Shown: positions 35,535 to 44,621, counted from the first letter of the stretch. The stretch: DNA of 64,000 nucleotides from JAFAGX01 sp963759875 (GCA_963759875.1 CAVXBB010000017.1:124001-188000), one strand, 5' to 3'. Program-made: numbers and translations. The notes: generated by a model from the sequence alone, not told the origin.

Positions 35535-36059
35535 CTACGGCTGGCCGGCGGCTTGGGCCCATGTTTTGGCTCTCGCCATCAACTTGGCAACGAATTTGGC
35601 AACGGATTCGAGTTTCTGTAGATCGGCGGCGGTGAAATCTGGTCCGGCAATGTTTGGGCGCGGGCCTTTGCGGGAAATCTGAATCACCCCAAATACATCG
35701 CCCGCACTGTTCATAACAGGCGCGGACATCAGCTTTTGGATGACTTGATCATCCAGCCCGCTATCGCCAATTTTCACCAATTCGAAAACGCTGAAATGGT
35801 TCACTTGGGTAAAGCTGTTAAAAAGTTCCGCCCTCTTGGTCTGGGCAGTCACAGCGGCAACGGCTGAACTGGAAACTGGAATTGCGCCTGCGGTTCGCAA
35901 TGCGGCGGGAAACAGAAAATGCAACAGTTTCCCGCGAAGCTCCAGCAAAGCCACTTCTGTCGGTTTTACCCGGAAAATGTCGGCAACCTTGGCGCAGACG
36001 GACTCCGGCGCCCACTCCTCAAAAAGAGACGACAGTTGCTGTACATCTTGATCTTGCAT
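35535..36059 (-). CDS. GAF-domain protein
   Basis: A 174-residue cytoplasmic protein made mostly of one GAF-like domain: ELFNSFTQVNHFSVFE, then LMSAPVMNSAGDVFGVIQISRK (around 110-130) with the typical GAF core strands, and an ending helix. No kinase or other output domain is attached. The ligand is unknown. GAGG precedes the ATG. It is divergent from the GH3 gene. Confidence 0.7.
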   Translation of the reverse strand: MQDQDVQQLSSLFEEWAPESVCAKVADIFRVKPTEVALLELRGKLLHFLFPAALRTAGAIPVSSSAVAAVTAQTKRAELFNSFTQVNHFSVFELVKIGDSGLDDQVIQKLMSAPVMNSAGDVFGVIQISRKGPRPNIAGPDFTAADLQKLESVAKFVAKLMARAKTWAQAAGQP

Positions 36060-36201
36060 TGCACCTCAGAATGAACCACGTTTCCAGTCGCAGCAAGTAA
36101 CCAAGGTGCCCCTACTTTATCGGGCATTTTCAGTGACTTGCAAGAGCAACGCACCTGTTTAGTACCTTCACGGGATTGGTTTCCGCACTGTGAGCTTGTG
36201 C

Positions 36202-36207
36202 TATGTT
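36202..36207 (+). promoter_or_regulatory. Extended -10-like element of the GH3 gene
   Basis: TGC followed by TATGTT, six bases before the GH3 ATG. This is an extended -10 form and fits a leaderless transcript. No -35 is visible at standard spacing. Confidence 0.4.
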
Positions 36208-36213
36208 CGGCTC

Positions 36214-38109
36214 ATGCCGCGCCTCGTAACGTTTTTTCTTGTGTATTCATTATTTTGCTCTGTGTCCTTCGCGAAGGAGAAATGGTCGATTCCTGGGCCA
36301 ATCCATCTCGATCACGATGGTGAAAAGTGGGCGGAGAAAACTCTGCACAAGCTTTCTACCGAAGAGAAAGTCGGCCAGCTTTTCATGGTTTGGGTGCGGG
36401 CGGAGTTCCTTAACGTGAATAATCCGCAATATCTACAACTTCGCGACACCATGAACAAGTACCACATTGGCTCATTTGCCATGACGGTGCGCTGGGACCC
36501 ACCTTTTCTTTATCGCAATGAGCCTTACGAAGCAGCAGTGCTGCTCAACCGTTTGCAGAGAGATTCGAAGCTGCCGCTGTTGATCGCTGCCGATTTTGAA
36601 CGTGGTGCAAGCATGCGCCTTCACGGCACCACGGAATTTCCCTATGCGATGGCATTCGGTGCAACTGCTAACCTGGATTACGCCGAAGCTTTTGGCAGAA
36701 TCACGGCTCAGGAGGCACGCGCCATCGGCGTGCATTGGAATTTCTTTCCCGACGCCGACGTAAATTCAAATCCCGCAAATCCCATCATTAATACTCGGTC
36801 ATTTGGAGAGGATCCGCAGCAGGTTGGAGCGCTGGTGGCCGCCTATATTCGCGGAGCGCGAGCGAACGGCATGATGACAACCGCCAAGCATTTCCCCGGA
36901 CACGGCGACACCGCGACCGATTCTCATTTAGGTGTGGCCCAAGTCACAGGAGATATGGCGCGTCTCAACTCAGTCGAGTTACCGCCATTTCGCCAGGCCA
37001 TTGCTGCTGGAGTTGATTCGGTAATGATTGCGCATGTAACTGTGCCAGCGCTGGATCCGCAGCCAAACGAGGTGGCTACGACATCGCCGGCGATTGTCAC
37101 TGGCCTGCTAAAAAAACAGCTCGGCTTCCAGGGAATCGTGATCACTGACGCGCTGGACATGGCGGGGCTCACTCGCATGTACGCAAATAAGGTTGGCAGA
37201 GCAGCCGTGGACGCGTTCAAAGCAGGAAATGACATGTTGCTCCTACCGGTGGATCTGGATGCTTCCTACCGGGCAATGCTCCAGGCCGTTCAGACGGGCG
37301 AGGTTCCGAATACCCAGCTCGATGCTGCTGTTCTGAAAATACTGAAAGCAAAAGCCTCTTTGGGACTTAGTAGAGCTCGGTTCGTGAATTTGCAGGCTCT
37401 GGAAGAGATCGTCGGTAAACCAGAAAATCTCGCGCTGGGGCAGCAGATTTCAGATGCAGCTGTGACCCTGGTTCGAGATAACGGCAAAATTTTGCCTCTG
37501 AAAAGCTCTGGAACTATGACGGCCGGTCTTCCGTATCAAAACGTGGAGACAGTTAAGAACAACACTGTGGCTGTGATCTTCTCCGAAGACGTGCGACTGG
37601 ATGCAGGACGAGTGCTGGAGCGGCAGCTTCGCATGCGAGTTCCGGATGCGAATGTGTTTTATGTCGATTCGCGGATTGCGAGTGCGATGTCCGACGAAGT
37701 GCTTAAGGCGGTGGATCAGGCCAAGGCGGTGGTCGCGGCCGTCTACGTGGTTCCGACCGCGGGAAGAGCATTACAAGGTGCAAACGGAGTGATGAACACC
37801 GTCGCCGTTTCCGACGCAAACGCAGCGTTATTGCAAATAGTGCTTGACCACGCGGCAAATAAAACCGTCATGCTCGCCATGGGCAATCCGTATCTCGCAC
37901 AAGACTTTCCTGCAGTCCAGAATTATGTGTGCACGTTTTCCAATGCTGCGGTTTCGGAGCTGAGTGCGGTGAAGAGCCTATTTGGAGAGATTGCAGTGCG
38001 TGGACGACTTCCAGTCACCATTCCGAATATTGCTCAACGTGGATTCGGTATCGACCGCCCGGCACAAGCGGCGGAGAGAGGTACCCATGTTCAAGCTGGT
38101 GCACAGTAA
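36214..38109 (+). CDS. Exported GH3 beta-N-acetylhexosaminidase (NagZ-like)
   Basis: A 631-residue protein with a signal peptide (MPRLVTFFLVYSLFCSVSFA). The GH3 catalytic domain has KHFPGHGDT (225-233), whose histidine is the general acid in NagZ-type enzymes, and the nucleophile Asp312 in VITDALDMAG. A second alpha/beta domain (about 430-600) is beyond the usual short NagZ. Gram-negative NagZ is normally cytosolic and recycles muropeptides. This one appears exported, so it may act on periplasmic or external chitin or peptidoglycan fragments. The lipoprotein gene starts inside its 3' end. Confidence 0.88.
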   Translation: MPRLVTFFLVYSLFCSVSFAKEKWSIPGPIHLDHDGEKWAEKTLHKLSTEEKVGQLFMVWVRAEFLNVNNPQYLQLRDTMNKYHIGSFAMTVRWDPPFLYRNEPYEAAVLLNRLQRDSKLPLLIAADFERGASMRLHGTTEFPYAMAFGATANLDYAEAFGRITAQEARAIGVHWNFFPDADVNSNPANPIINTRSFGEDPQQVGALVAAYIRGARANGMMTTAKHFPGHGDTATDSHLGVAQVTGDMARLNSVELPPFRQAIAAGVDSVMIAHVTVPALDPQPNEVATTSPAIVTGLLKKQLGFQGIVITDALDMAGLTRMYANKVGRAAVDAFKAGNDMLLLPVDLDASYRAMLQAVQTGEVPNTQLDAAVLKILKAKASLGLSRARFVNLQALEEIVGKPENLALGQQISDAAVTLVRDNGKILPLKSSGTMTAGLPYQNVETVKNNTVAVIFSEDVRLDAGRVLERQLRMRVPDANVFYVDSRIASAMSDEVLKAVDQAKAVVAAVYVVPTAGRALQGANGVMNTVAVSDANAALLQIVLDHAANKTVMLAMGNPYLAQDFPAVQNYVCTFSNAAVSELSAVKSLFGEIAVRGRLPVTIPNIAQRGFGIDRPAQAAERGTHVQAGAQ

Positions 38110-38680
38110 AGAAGGCAAGCTCGCGGTGAGTTTGGCGCTTGCAGCATCCCTTTGTTTGTCGGCATGCACCGTCAGCGTAAAAGACCACGAGAACGGCAAC
38201 AACAGCAAGGTCGATATTGAGACGCCAATCGGCGGCATTCACGTGAACGAAAATGCCGACGTTCATGATACTGGCCTGCCGGTTTATCCGGGCGCCCGCC
38301 AAAAGCCGAAGACCGGCGAAGAAAGCAAAAGCGCAAACGTGAATATCTCAAGCGGCCTGTTCGGCGTTAAGGTTGTCGCAATTGAATACGAATCGGACGA
38401 TCCGCCCAGCAAAGTTTTGGCTTTTTATCGCGCTCGAATGAAAAAGTTCGGGAACATCGTCGAGTGCCACACGGATAAACATGGGGGCGATTTGAGCGCC
38501 AAGGCTGGTGAAAACGGCTCGCATCCGGTTAGTTGTGAAGGAGACGACGGCGGAAATGTGGTCGAACTGAAGACCGGTACGGATGACAACCAGCATCTGG
38601 TCTCGGTAGAACCCCAAGGCAAGGGGTCGGATTTTGCCTTGGTCTTCGTCCGCACCCGCGGCAAACAAGCCGATATCTGA
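38087..38680 (+). CDS. Lipoprotein of unknown function
   Basis: A 197-residue exported lipoprotein. The lipobox LSAC puts the lipidated cysteine at residue 27. The mature part has a charged, Asn-rich start and a compact C-terminal domain (VVAIEYESDDPPSKVLAFYR). I chose the ATG at 38087 because AGAGG lies six bases upstream. It overlaps the 3' end of the GH3 gene by 23 nt in another frame, so the two are translationally linked. No domain recognised. Confidence 0.75.
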   Translation: MFKLVHSKEGKLAVSLALAASLCLSACTVSVKDHENGNNSKVDIETPIGGIHVNENADVHDTGLPVYPGARQKPKTGEESKSANVNISSGLFGVKVVAIEYESDDPPSKVLAFYRARMKKFGNIVECHTDKHGGDLSAKAGENGSHPVSCEGDDGGNVVELKTGTDDNQHLVSVEPQGKGSDFALVFVRTRGKQADI

Positions 38681-38748
38681 ATACATCCCGGAGCGCCACA
38701 AGCGCCATCCTTGCGCTCCTTTTCTTTCTGCTGATAGTTTGAAATCAG

Positions 38749-39387
38749 ATGGAACATGCTTGCACTAAGTGCGGAGCGATGGTCGAGGACGGCACTCCTT
38801 TCTGCCGAAGCTGCGGCGCGCCACAGATTCGGGTCGCCGGATATGGACTCGATGATGCTGCGCCATTGTCGTACATGGGCCAAGCCGCCTCGCCCGTAAG
38901 CCCCAGCGCAATTCAGTGGTCCCAAGCTCTGCCATCGGCTGCCTTGGCAGGACTGATTGGCGCACTTCTGATGTTTGTACCCCTTGGGGCATTGGGGTTG
39001 GGGATGATTGCGGCGGGGGTTCTGGGAGTCTTGTTTTATCGTCGGCGACGGTTTGTGGGGCATTTGAGCGCGGGTGCTGGTGCACGCCTCGGGGCCTTGA
39101 GCGGAATGTTCGGTTTTGGAATTTTCGCGGTGTTCACATCGATCGAGGCGCTCGTGTTTCATAGCGGCGGTCAACTCCGCGCAGCGTTGCTGCAAGCGGT
39201 TGAGCAGTCGGCCGCGCGAACCTCCGATCCGCAGGCCCAACAGGTTCTGGAGTACTTGAAAAGCCCTCCCGGACTGGCCTTGGTGATGGCTATGGGTTTG
39301 GCTGTCATGTTGATATTTTTTCTGCTGCTTTCGAGTGCGGGCGGAGCGGTGACCGCGGCTCTGCTGCGCCGGCGAGAACGGCAGTAG
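38749..39387 (+). CDS. Zinc-ribbon membrane protein
   Basis: A 212-residue protein that starts with a zinc ribbon (two CxxC pairs, CTKCG and CRSCG, residues 5-24), a short linker, and then four hydrophobic segments (for example AGLIGALLMFVPLGALGLGM). The C-terminus is basic. Such proteins are common and mostly uncharacterised. A GATAGT lies ten bases before the ATG and no Shine-Dalgarno is visible. It is followed by pyrR on the same strand. Confidence 0.7.
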   Translation: MEHACTKCGAMVEDGTPFCRSCGAPQIRVAGYGLDDAAPLSYMGQAASPVSPSAIQWSQALPSAALAGLIGALLMFVPLGALGLGMIAAGVLGVLFYRRRRFVGHLSAGAGARLGALSGMFGFGIFAVFTSIEALVFHSGGQLRAALLQAVEQSAARTSDPQAQQVLEYLKSPPGLALVMAMGLAVMLIFFLLLSSAGGAVTAALLRRRERQ

Positions 39388-39405
39388 AAGTGCGCTGCGC
39401 CTCTC

Positions 39406-39434
39406 TTGCTCGGCGTGCTTTCGCCGCGTATGAT
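39406..39434 (+). promoter_or_regulatory. Promoter of pyrR, probably leaderless
   Basis: TTGCTC (39406-39411) and TATGAT (39429-39434) are separated by exactly 17 bp. The pyrR ATG follows nine bases after the -10, so the mRNA would start at or within three bases of it. Confidence 0.55.
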
Positions 39435-39443
39435 GCAGCGTTC

Positions 39444-40019
39444 ATGAGTCCACGACCTCCCGTTCGCCCCGCCAACTTGAAGGAAAAGGCGCAGTTGATG
39501 TCGGCAACTGAGATTGAACGCACCCTGGTGCGGTTAGTCCACGAAATCATCGAGAAAAATGATGGGGCCGACGAGTTGGGGATCGTGGGAATCCGTCGTC
39601 GGGGCGTTTATATCGCTCAGCGGCTAGGTGAGATGATCCAACGCATCGAAAAAAAACCAGTGCCGGTCGGCACCCTGGACATTTCTTTGTATCGCGACGA
39701 TCTTTCCACGGTAGGGCCAAAGCCAGTCGTACAAAAAACTGAAATCGGGATTCCCGTCACCGGCAAGAGAATTGTGTTGGTGGATGACGTGCTGTATACG
39801 GGACGCACCACGCGCGCGGCTTTGGACGCCTTATTTGATAAGGGCCGCCCCAAGCAGGTTCAGCTCTGTGTACTGATCGATCGGGGCCATCGCGAGTTAC
39901 CGATCGAGGCGACGTTCGTCGGACGCAAGGTGCAGACCACGGAGCGTGAGATTATCGAAGTCAAATTGCGTGAACTCGACCATGCGGAAAAAGTTCTATT
40001 GGTGGAAAGAGAAGGTTGA
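39444..40019 (+). CDS. pyrR: PyrR, pyrimidine regulator / uracil phosphoribosyltransferase
   Basis: A PRT-fold protein of about 191 residues. The phosphoribosyltransferase loop RIVLVDDVLYTGRTTRAALD is clear, and SATEIERTLVRLVHEI and GIRRRGVYIAQRL match PyrR. It acts as a uracil phosphoribosyltransferase, and in Firmicutes also as an RNA-binding attenuator of pyr genes. It heads a pyrR-pyrB-pyrC cluster with a 6-nt gap to pyrB. I chose the ATG at 39444 because of the promoter position. An internal ATG at 39498 is also possible. Confidence 0.92.
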   Translation: MSPRPPVRPANLKEKAQLMSATEIERTLVRLVHEIIEKNDGADELGIVGIRRRGVYIAQRLGEMIQRIEKKPVPVGTLDISLYRDDLSTVGPKPVVQKTEIGIPVTGKRIVLVDDVLYTGRTTRAALDALFDKGRPKQVQLCVLIDRGHRELPIEATFVGRKVQTTEREIIEVKLRELDHAEKVLLVEREG

Positions 40020-40025
40020 GCGAGC

Positions 40026-40976
40026 GTGGCAGTCACTCGCCTCCTCAATGCCAGGCAAGTGATGACCAACGTTCCACGCGGTTCCTTGCTCGATATTGAG
40101 CATCTCTCTGCCGCTGAAATCATGGCGATACTCAAACTCGCCAGGCGGATGAATACCGCCAAATCACGGCCTCTTTTGCGTGGAAAGAAAGTATTGCTGC
40201 TCTTCTACGAGGCATCCACGCGGACCCGCAGTTCGTTCGAGATTGCGGCGAAATCGCTCGGCGCGATGACCACGCTCGTTCTCTCGAGCGGTTCCAGCAT
40301 CGAGAAAGGCGAGTCGTTACTCGACACCGGATACACTCTTCAGGCCGTAGGCGCGGACCTGTTAGTCGTCAGACATCCCGCCGCAGGGGCGCCGCTGCTT
40401 ATGGCGAAACATCTCAAGATTCCAGTTGTGAACGCGGGCGACGGAATGCATGAGCATCCCTCGCAGGCCCTGCTGGATGCGTATACGATTCTGCGCCACA
40501 AGAAAACGCTCGGCGGTTTGCGAGTTGTGATTGTAGGCGACATTTACCATAGCCGCGTGGCGCGTTCCGCGATCCACTTACTTTCCAAGCTCAAGGCCAA
40601 TGTAACGCTCTGCGGTCCACCTGAGCTTCTTCCGGAAATGGCTACGACGCTTGCATCTGGGGTCCAAGTCACGCGCACTACAGAGGATGCGGTGCGAGGG
40701 TCTGATGTCATCATGGTTCTGCGAGTACAAAAGGAACGACTAGCAGGTTTGAAAATCCGTTTACCGGACTATATCGCGAGATATCAGATAACGATGGCCC
40801 GGCTGAAACTAGCCAAGCGCGATGCTATGGTGATGCATCCCGGGCCGATTATTCGCGGGCTGGAATTGACCTGGGAAGTGGCCGATTGTCCGCAATCGGC
40901 GATTGTCGAGGAAGTTCGCAACGGAGTTCCGGTTCGCATGGCGATTATGGCCCGAGCTTTGGGCAAGGCACGATGA
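40026..40976 (+). CDS. pyrB: PyrB, aspartate carbamoyltransferase catalytic chain
   Basis: Condenses carbamoyl phosphate and aspartate in pyrimidine synthesis. The carbamoyl phosphate loop STRTRSSFE is at residues 64-72, and NAGDGMHEHPSQALLD follows. At 316 residues it is a normal catalytic chain. There is no pyrI regulatory chain in the window. The start is a GTG at 40026, six bases after pyrR. Part of a pyrR-pyrB-pyrC operon. Confidence 0.96.
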   Translation: MAVTRLLNARQVMTNVPRGSLLDIEHLSAAEIMAILKLARRMNTAKSRPLLRGKKVLLLFYEASTRTRSSFEIAAKSLGAMTTLVLSSGSSIEKGESLLDTGYTLQAVGADLLVVRHPAAGAPLLMAKHLKIPVVNAGDGMHEHPSQALLDAYTILRHKKTLGGLRVVIVGDIYHSRVARSAIHLLSKLKANVTLCGPPELLPEMATTLASGVQVTRTTEDAVRGSDVIMVLRVQKERLAGLKIRLPDYIARYQITMARLKLAKRDAMVMHPGPIIRGLELTWEVADCPQSAIVEEVRNGVPVRMAIMARALGKAR

Positions 40977-41004
40977 TGTTGCGCGAGCTAGATTAAAAAG
41001 ATTA

Positions 41005-42315
41005 ATGCCGCAGGATAAATCCAAGTCGGGATCGGTAGTGATCAAGGGAGGTCACGTAATCGATCCTTCCAGCCGGCTGAATGCGCCGATGGATGTTCTG
41101 TTGCGTGACGGCCGCGTGGCAGAGCTTGCGCCGCCGAATAAGATCCGCGCTGCGGCGGATGAGACCTTCGACGCACGGGGGCTGATCGTAGCGCCTGGTT
41201 TCATTGATCTTCACGTACACCTGCGCGAGCCTGGCCAAAGCTACAAGGAGACCATTGCCACCGGCAGCGCCGCAGCAGCAGCGGGGGGATTTACTTCCGT
41301 GTGCTGTATGCCGAATACCTCGCCAGTCGTGGACTCGCCCGATTGGGTGACGTGGCTTCGCCAGCCACAGCGAGGCGCTGTGGTAAACGTGTTTCCGATC
41401 GCGGCGGCCACCCAGGCCAGCAAAGGCGCGGTGCTTACCGATTTCCGCGGTTTGCAGCGCGCAGGCGCAGTTGCGGTGAGCGATGATGGGCGTCCGATTC
41501 TCAGTGAGACGGCCATGCGAGAAGCGCTGCGGTTGGGGGCCGAAGTCAATTTGCCCGTCATTCAGCATGCGGAAGACACCCGCATGACTGAAAACTCCTC
41601 AATGAACGAGAGCCCTACGTCGTTTCGCCTGGGGCTGCGCGGCATGAAAGCGCAAGCCGAAGCATTCATTGTTGAGCGCGACGTGCAGCTCGCGCAACAA
41701 TTCAATGGCACAAGGTACCACGTGGCCCACCTCTCAACCGCAGAGGCGCTCAAAGCCGTGCGGCGCGGCAAGCGGAGCAAGGCCCGTGTGACCTGCGAAG
41801 TTACGCCGCATCACTTCACATTGCTCGACCAAGACGTGCATGAGTACGACACGAATTACAAGATGAATCCGCCCCTACGCTCCGCCGAGGATCGAGAGGC
41901 TCTGCTGGTTGCTTTGACTGATGGGACGGTGGACGCCATCGCTACGGACCACGCTCCTCATGCGATGCAAGAGAAGATCGTGGAATTTGAGAAAGCCGCG
42001 TTCGGCATCATTGGTTTGGAAACGGCATTCGCCTTGGCCATCACGAGACTGCACCGCGAGCATCGGATTCCCTTAAGCAGGATCGTGGAACTCTTCACCG
42101 CCGGTCCCGCCCGGGTTGTTGACCTTCCGGGAAGAGGCACGCTGGCCCGAGGAAGTTATGCGGATGTAACGATTTTTGACCCCAAGAAGCATTGGACTTT
42201 CGACGCGGCAAAGTCGCGCTCGAAATCGCGCAACACGCCATTCGATGGCTGGCAGCTGATCGGCAAAGTTGTGGCTACCGCGGTTAGTGGCAGGTTCGTC
42301 TATCGGACCGATTAA
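41005..42315 (+). CDS. pyrC: PyrC, dihydroorotase
   Basis: A type I (PyrC/allantoinase-like) dihydroorotase of 436 residues. The metal ligands begin with DLHVHLREPG (His70 and His72), a further histidine is in HVAHLSTAEAL, and DAIATDHAPH holds the catalytic aspartate region. It closes the dihydroorotate ring. The ATG at 41005 follows pyrB by 28 bp, so cotranscription is likely. The longer frame overlapping pyrB was rejected. Confidence 0.95.
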   Translation: MPQDKSKSGSVVIKGGHVIDPSSRLNAPMDVLLRDGRVAELAPPNKIRAAADETFDARGLIVAPGFIDLHVHLREPGQSYKETIATGSAAAAAGGFTSVCCMPNTSPVVDSPDWVTWLRQPQRGAVVNVFPIAAATQASKGAVLTDFRGLQRAGAVAVSDDGRPILSETAMREALRLGAEVNLPVIQHAEDTRMTENSSMNESPTSFRLGLRGMKAQAEAFIVERDVQLAQQFNGTRYHVAHLSTAEALKAVRRGKRSKARVTCEVTPHHFTLLDQDVHEYDTNYKMNPPLRSAEDREALLVALTDGTVDAIATDHAPHAMQEKIVEFEKAAFGIIGLETAFALAITRLHREHRIPLSRIVELFTAGPARVVDLPGRGTLARGSYADVTIFDPKKHWTFDAAKSRSKSRNTPFDGWQLIGKVVATAVSGRFVYRTD

Positions 42316-42471
42316 ACGCCTATTGCTGTCATACGTGCAGCAGTCCGCCTTCCTGTTTGACAACCCCTTGAAACTTTTCCTGCTAAATCGAGTCTTATTT
42401 GGGCGTGGGGCTGGTTGGAGCAACAATCGGGGCGGCTGCGGCATTCTTACATTTAGGCGGGGAACTCGTCC

Positions 42472-43428
42472 ATGTTGATCAAGAAGGGTGCGGATATTCC
42501 ATCTTCAGAAATTACTCCGAAGAGTGTGTATTTGAACCGACGAAAATTTATGGCAGGCGTGGCTCTGGCCGGAGCGGCCGCGGTAACGAGCAAGGGGATT
42601 GGCGAGTTGATCTCTTCCAACATCGTTCATGCCGACGAGAAGATTAGCGGTATCCAGAAGAGCCCGTTTTCGACGACGGAGACGATAACTCCCTATAAGG
42701 ATGTCACCAATTACAACAACTATTACGAGTTCTCGACGGACAAATACGAACCCGCGGGCCTGGCTAAGAACTTCAAGACGAGACCGTGGAAGGTGAAGAT
42801 TGATGGTATGGTCAGCAAAAAGCTAGAGCTTGACGTGGACACGATCATCAAGATGGCTGCACCGGAAGAGCGCATTTATCGGCATCGTTGCGTGGAGGGA
42901 TGGTCCATCGTCGTCCCATGGGTCGGTTTCTCGTTAAGTGAACTGATCAAGAAAGCAGAACCTCTCGGTAAAGCCAAGTTTGTGGAGTTCACCACAATTT
43001 ATGATCCAGGCCAGATGCCGGGGCAACGCAGCAATGTTCTGGATTGGCCTTATGTAGAAGGCTTACGCATGGACGAAGCCATGCACCCGCTCGCGCTGCT
43101 CTGCTTCGGAATGTATGGCGAAGTGCTTCCCAACCAGGACGGCGCGCCGCTGCGCATTGTGGTGCCGTGGAAGTATGGCTTCAAAAGCGCGAAGGCAGTT
43201 GTGCGCATTCGATTTACCGACTCGCAGCCGGTGAATACATGGAATCGAGCCGCTCCCAATGAGTACGGCTTTTATTCGAACGTCAACCCGCATGTGGATC
43301 ACCCCCGTTGGAGCCAGGCCAAGGAGCGGCGTTTAGGCGAGTTCTTTAAGCGCCCCACTCTCATGTTCAATGGATACGACCAGGTCGCGAGCTTGTATGC
43401 AGGGATGGATTTGAAAAAGAATTTTTGA
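42472..43428 (+). CDS. msrP: MsrP, periplasmic methionine sulfoxide reductase catalytic subunit
   Basis: A 318-residue Tat-exported molybdoenzyme that repairs methionine sulfoxides in periplasmic proteins. The twin-arginine signal LNRRKFMAGVA (residues 21-31) is in place, and the Mo-ligating Cys140 lies in YRHRCVEGWSIVVPW. DPGQMPGQ and WPYVEGLRMDEAMHPL also fit the family. It is followed by msrQ after a 23-nt gap, forming the msrPQ pair. Confidence 0.95.
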   Translation: MLIKKGADIPSSEITPKSVYLNRRKFMAGVALAGAAAVTSKGIGELISSNIVHADEKISGIQKSPFSTTETITPYKDVTNYNNYYEFSTDKYEPAGLAKNFKTRPWKVKIDGMVSKKLELDVDTIIKMAAPEERIYRHRCVEGWSIVVPWVGFSLSELIKKAEPLGKAKFVEFTTIYDPGQMPGQRSNVLDWPYVEGLRMDEAMHPLALLCFGMYGEVLPNQDGAPLRIVVPWKYGFKSAKAVVRIRFTDSQPVNTWNRAAPNEYGFYSNVNPHVDHPRWSQAKERRLGEFFKRPTLMFNGYDQVASLYAGMDLKKNF

Positions 43429-43451
43429 GCAGTTTAGCGAGCCGAAATTAA

Positions 43452-44087
43452 ATGATTCGATGGTTCAAACCTGTGGTTTTTCTTGCCTGTCTCGCCCCGC
43501 TTGCCCGGTTGGGATGGAAGGCCTACGAGCAGGCGCTTGGGGCCAATCCGATCGAAGTGATTACTCATTCGACCGGCGACTGGACGCTGATCTTTCTTTT
43601 AGTGACTCTGGCCATTACTCCACTCCGCAAACTGACCGGGCAGTTGTGGCTGATTCGTTTTCGCCGAATGTTCGGGCTGTTTGCCTTCTTTTATGTGGTT
43701 TTGCACTTTCTTACTTACATTTGGCTGGACAAGTTTTTTGATATGCATGAAATGCTGGCCGACATTGCCAAGCGCAAATTCATCACCGTCGGATTTACCG
43801 GATTTCTGCTGCTGATTCCGCTGGCGATCACATCGACTTCAGGTTGGATCCGCCGACTTGGGGGGAAGCGTTGGCAACGGCTGCATCAGTTGATCTATTT
43901 CAGCGCGGCGGCCGGCGTGATTCATTATTGGTGGCTCGTTAAGAAAGACATCCACAAGCCGCTTGAATATGCCGCCGTGCTGGGCGTTTTGCTGAGTTAC
44001 CGGATTGTGGTTTGGATTCGTCCGAGACTGCGGGAAAGTAAGCCGCGGCATCTTGCCGAGCCCAGAATCGAAGTTCCACAAGAGTAG
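43452..44087 (+). CDS. msrQ: MsrQ, heme b membrane subunit of the MsrPQ system
   Basis: A 211-residue protein with about five to six membrane segments. The ferric-reductase-like heme histidines are visible in VVLHFLTYIWLDK, RLHQLIYFSA and AGVIHYWWLV. It passes electrons from the quinone pool to MsrP. It directly follows msrP on the same strand, as usual for this repair system. Confidence 0.93.
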   Translation: MIRWFKPVVFLACLAPLARLGWKAYEQALGANPIEVITHSTGDWTLIFLLVTLAITPLRKLTGQLWLIRFRRMFGLFAFFYVVLHFLTYIWLDKFFDMHEMLADIAKRKFITVGFTGFLLLIPLAITSTSGWIRRLGGKRWQRLHQLIYFSAAAGVIHYWWLVKKDIHKPLEYAAVLGVLLSYRIVVWIRPRLRESKPRHLAEPRIEVPQE

Positions 44088-44112
44088 TTGCTGGCTACAA
44101 ATCAATCACAGC

Positions 44113-44535
44113 TTAGGCCGGGGACGATTTCTTCGCTTTGGTGGATACCAGGGCGGATCGAATGGCCGCGATTTCGTTGCCCAAGATGTGCATGGCCTCG
44201 AAGCATAGATTGCTATCTGTTGCGAGTAGTTCGAGAAAGGCTTCTCGCGAAACAAACCCCAGCTCAGCATCTTCGCTGAGCGTGGCGCCTAAACTGTAAG
44301 CTCCGCCGGACAACGTGGCTGGTAAACCGAGAATCGATCCCCGTCCGAGCGTGCGCGTTGGATAGACCGAAACTTTGCCGTCCAATTGCAGGTCGACTTT
44401 GCCTCTAAGTACGAGAAACACGCCTTTTCCCGCTTCGCCGCGCCGGAACAGAATCGTTCCCTTTTTCTCGCGTGAGACAGAGGCCACGCGGTTGAGTTCC
44501 GACTGTAGCAGCGGAGGCACCAGAAGACCTGCCAT
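44113..44535 (-). CDS. Stand-alone cyclic-nucleotide-binding-domain protein
   Basis: A 140-residue protein made of one CNMP-binding (CRP-like) domain: KKGTILFRRGEAGKGVFLVLRG matches the beta-roll start, and LGRGSILGLPATLSGG the phosphate cassette region. The C-terminal helix is present, but there is no helix-turn-helix, so it does not look like a DNA-binding CRP/FNR. A near-consensus CRP palindrome lies about 70 bp upstream (44606-44621). Its partner is unknown. gltX lies further upstream on the same strand. Confidence 0.82.
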   Translation of the reverse strand: MAGLLVPPLLQSELNRVASVSREKKGTILFRRGEAGKGVFLVLRGKVDLQLDGKVSVYPTRTLGRGSILGLPATLSGGAYSLGATLSEDAELGFVSREAFLELLATDSNLCFEAMHILGNEIAAIRSALVSTKAKKSSPA

Positions 44536-44605
44536 GGGTCATCTCCCAGGAGTTCCAAACGCGGACAATATTCAATGCTTGTAAACGAGAAATGAACATG
44601 GGGGC

Positions 44606-44621
44606 TGTGACAGCAGTCACG
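44606..44621. promoter_or_regulatory. CRP-type palindrome upstream of the cNMP-domain gene
   Basis: TGTGA, six bases, then TCACG: nine of the ten conserved positions of the CRP-type TGTGA-N6-TCACA site. It lies about 70 bp upstream of the cyclic-nucleotide-domain gene. A CRP/FNR-family regulator must be encoded elsewhere. Confidence 0.4.

Noticed and set aside
38425..39240. Minus-strand frame of 271 residues
   Set aside because: It is antisense to the lipoprotein and zinc-ribbon genes and is low-complexity in composition.
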